From assembly GCA_030706105.1 (NCBI GenBank), contig JAUZPC010000147.1, positions 1 through 6,923 on the forward strand: 6,923 nt of DNA. Direction: 5' to 3'. The notes beneath the pieces were generated by a model, which searched no databases, had not been told where the DNA came from, and was given only the letters and a program-made list of their open reading frames with translations. Both the position numbers and the translations under genes were made by a program. This DNA comes from Bacteroidota bacterium (GTDB lineage Bacteria; Bacteroidota; Ignavibacteria; Ignavibacteriales; Ignavibacteriaceae). Below are positions 5,903 through 6,923 of the stretch, one piece after another. Position 1 is the first letter of the stretch. The number at the start of each line of letters is the position of its first letter.

Positions 5903-5911
5903 GGAGAAAGG
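5903..5911 (+). promoter_or_regulatory. Shine-Dalgarno sequence of the beta-helix gene
   Basis: GGAGAAAGG ends 5 nt before the ATG at 5917, and its GGAG core lies 10 nt upstream. It supports this ATG as the start, in agreement with the signal peptide that follows. Confidence 0.55.
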
Positions 5912-5916
5912 TCCTC

Positions 5917-6923
5917 ATGAAATTAAAATACTATCTACTATACTTTAGCGTTTTTGTCATTTTGTCTCAAATACAAGGAAATGACTATATTTTCGCACAA
6001 CTTACCGGAACAAAAACCATTAAAAAGTCCGGAGGTGACTATTCATCTTTTGCGACTGCAATAACGGACCTTAATACTTATGGAGTTGGTGCAGGCGGTG
6101 TAGTTTTCAATGTTGATGCCGGTTTTACCGAAACAGCTCCATCGGGCGGCCTAGTTTTAGGAAGTGCTACTTTAAATGCAAGCTTATCTGCAACCAATAC
6201 TCTAACCTTTCAGAGAGTCGGTTTGCCTAAATTTCATAACCCATTAATTACTGCATTTACGGGAGGAATAAGCTATAGCACTGATGGTATTTTTAAAATT
6301 CAAGGTGCGGATTATGTTACAATAAATCAAATTGATCTACACGAAAACGCTGCTAATACTACTGCACCGGCTCTTATGGACTGGGGTTATGCAATAGTAA
6401 AATTAAGTGCAACAGACGGATGCCAAAATATTAATATTACAAATTGTACTGTTACACTTGCTAAATTAGATGCAGCTGGTGGTTATTCTACAGGTATTTA
6501 TGCCGGCAATCATACAGCAACCAGCACAACTCAATTAGATATTACCACAGCATCCGGCATAAATTCAAACATCAAAATCAATGGCTGCACCTTAACCGGT
6601 TGTTATTACCCGATTAGCATTTTCGGCTGCACTACATTAGCTTACTATGATACCGGTTTGGAAATAGGCACAACAACCGGTAATACCATAAAAGATTTTG
6701 GAGGCGGATCATATGGAGCATACGGGATTTCAGTAGATGATCAAAATGCTCCAAAGATTGAACATAATTCCGTGACCGGGGGAGCAAATACGACTAATAC
6801 TGTTAATGGAATTTATGTTCAAAGTTCCTGCAACGGAAATATTACCATCAATTCAAATACTGATTCAGTTTCAGGTTATACCAGTGGTTTTATTTATGCC
6901 ATAGCCAATGAGGCAAGTCAATC
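5917..6923 (+). CDS. Large secreted beta-helix-like surface protein, N-terminal part (C-terminus outside window)
   Basis: The frame runs open from the ATG at 5917 to the right edge: 335 complete codons and no stop. Residues 1-28 are a signal peptide, MKLKYYLLYF then SVFVILSQ, ending 'IFAQ' with cleavage near residue 28. Residues 31-72 (GTKTI...GGDYSSFATAITDLN, GGVVFNVDAGFTET) match the opening seen in many Bacteroidota/Ignavibacteriota secreted proteins, where 'DYxTxxxAVxxLN...GxVxFNV' precedes a right-handed parallel beta-helix. From residue 126 on, short strand-turn units recur: 'FKIQGADYVTINQIDL', 'NINITNCTVTL', 'NSNIKINGCTLTGC', 'PKIEHNSVTGG', 'GNITINSNTDSVSG'. These are typical beta-helix rungs, rich in Asn, Thr, Ser and Gly. 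Such proteins are often exported by the type IX system using a C-terminal sorting domain; that part is not in the window, so the route is inferred. Possible roles include adhesion or polysaccharide binding, but no catalytic residue can be named. Residues C169, C177, C224, C229, C238 and C305 are notable. Confidence 0.88.
   Translation, partial: MKLKYYLLYFSVFVILSQIQGNDYIFAQLTGTKTIKKSGGDYSSFATAITDLNTYGVGAGGVVFNVDAGFTETAPSGGLVLGSATLNASLSATNTLTFQRVGLPKFHNPLITAFTGGISYSTDGIFKIQGADYVTINQIDLHENAANTTAPALMDWGYAIVKLSATDGCQNINITNCTVTLAKLDAAGGYSTGIYAGNHTATSTTQLDITTASGINSNIKINGCTLTGCYYPISIFGCTTLAYYDTGLEIGTTTGNTIKDFGGGSYGAYGISVDDQNAPKIEHNSVTGGANTTNTVNGIYVQSSCNGNITINSNTDSVSGYTSGFIYAIANEASQ

Larger units (their letters stand above)
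5294..5916. other. 623-bp divergent intergenic region, no supported gene
   Basis: The region separates the minus-strand TPR gene from the plus-strand beta-helix gene and contains no coding frame I can support. It must hold both promoters, but neither is clear. On the plus strand there is an exact TAnnTTTG box (TAGATTTG, 5738-5745) with no -33 partner, and a TATAAT (5871-5876) with no -35 partner. On the minus side I found no good box near the TPR start. The region is unusually rich in inverted repeats, listed separately at 5401, 5605, 5750 and 5800. Confidence 0.6.

Noticed and set aside
1..6923. Defence system, biosynthetic cluster or mobile element
   Set aside because: None of the four genes carries a nuclease, helicase, integrase, transposase or biosynthetic enzyme motif, and the gene spacing does not suggest a co-transcribed system.

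Overview
The window is AT-rich bacterial DNA and probably comes from the Bacteroidota/Ignavibacteriota (FCB) side of the tree. Three things point there. The first is two secreted proteins with signal peptides ending in '-FAQ', one opening like the large beta-helix surface proteins common in that group. The second is TAnnTTTG promoter-like boxes upstream of two genes. The third is a pair of short intergenic hairpins of a style familiar from those genomes. No rRNA, tRNA, CRISPR array, transposase or phage gene is visible, so the lineage is inferred from protein style only.

Layout, left to right. A minus-strand gene for a small secreted protein is cut by the left edge (1-485). A 199-bp gap separates it from a complete minus-strand Zn/Cd/Pb-type P1B ATPase (685-2790), which carries every catalytic motif of its family. 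A gap of about 400 bp (2791-3187) follows. It holds a candidate promoter and an inverted repeat for the ATPase, and no convincing gene. Next is a complete minus-strand gene made almost entirely of about 20 tetratricopeptide (TPR) repeats (3188-5293). A 623-bp divergent intergenic region (5294-5916) then holds two long AT-rich palindromes, one of them followed by six Ts like an intrinsic terminator, and two related small hairpins exactly 50 bp apart. Last is a plus-strand gene for a large secreted beta-helix-like protein, cut by the right edge (5917-6923).

The three minus-strand genes are widely spaced and have unrelated predicted roles, so they are more likely separate transcripts than one operon. 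The ATPase would export toxic divalent metal across the inner membrane. The TPR protein is a probable scaffold with no catalytic domain. The two secreted proteins act outside the cytoplasm. I see no clearly new multi-gene system. The most unusual content is non-coding: the 5294-5916 region, and the inverted repeats at both ends of the ATPase gene.
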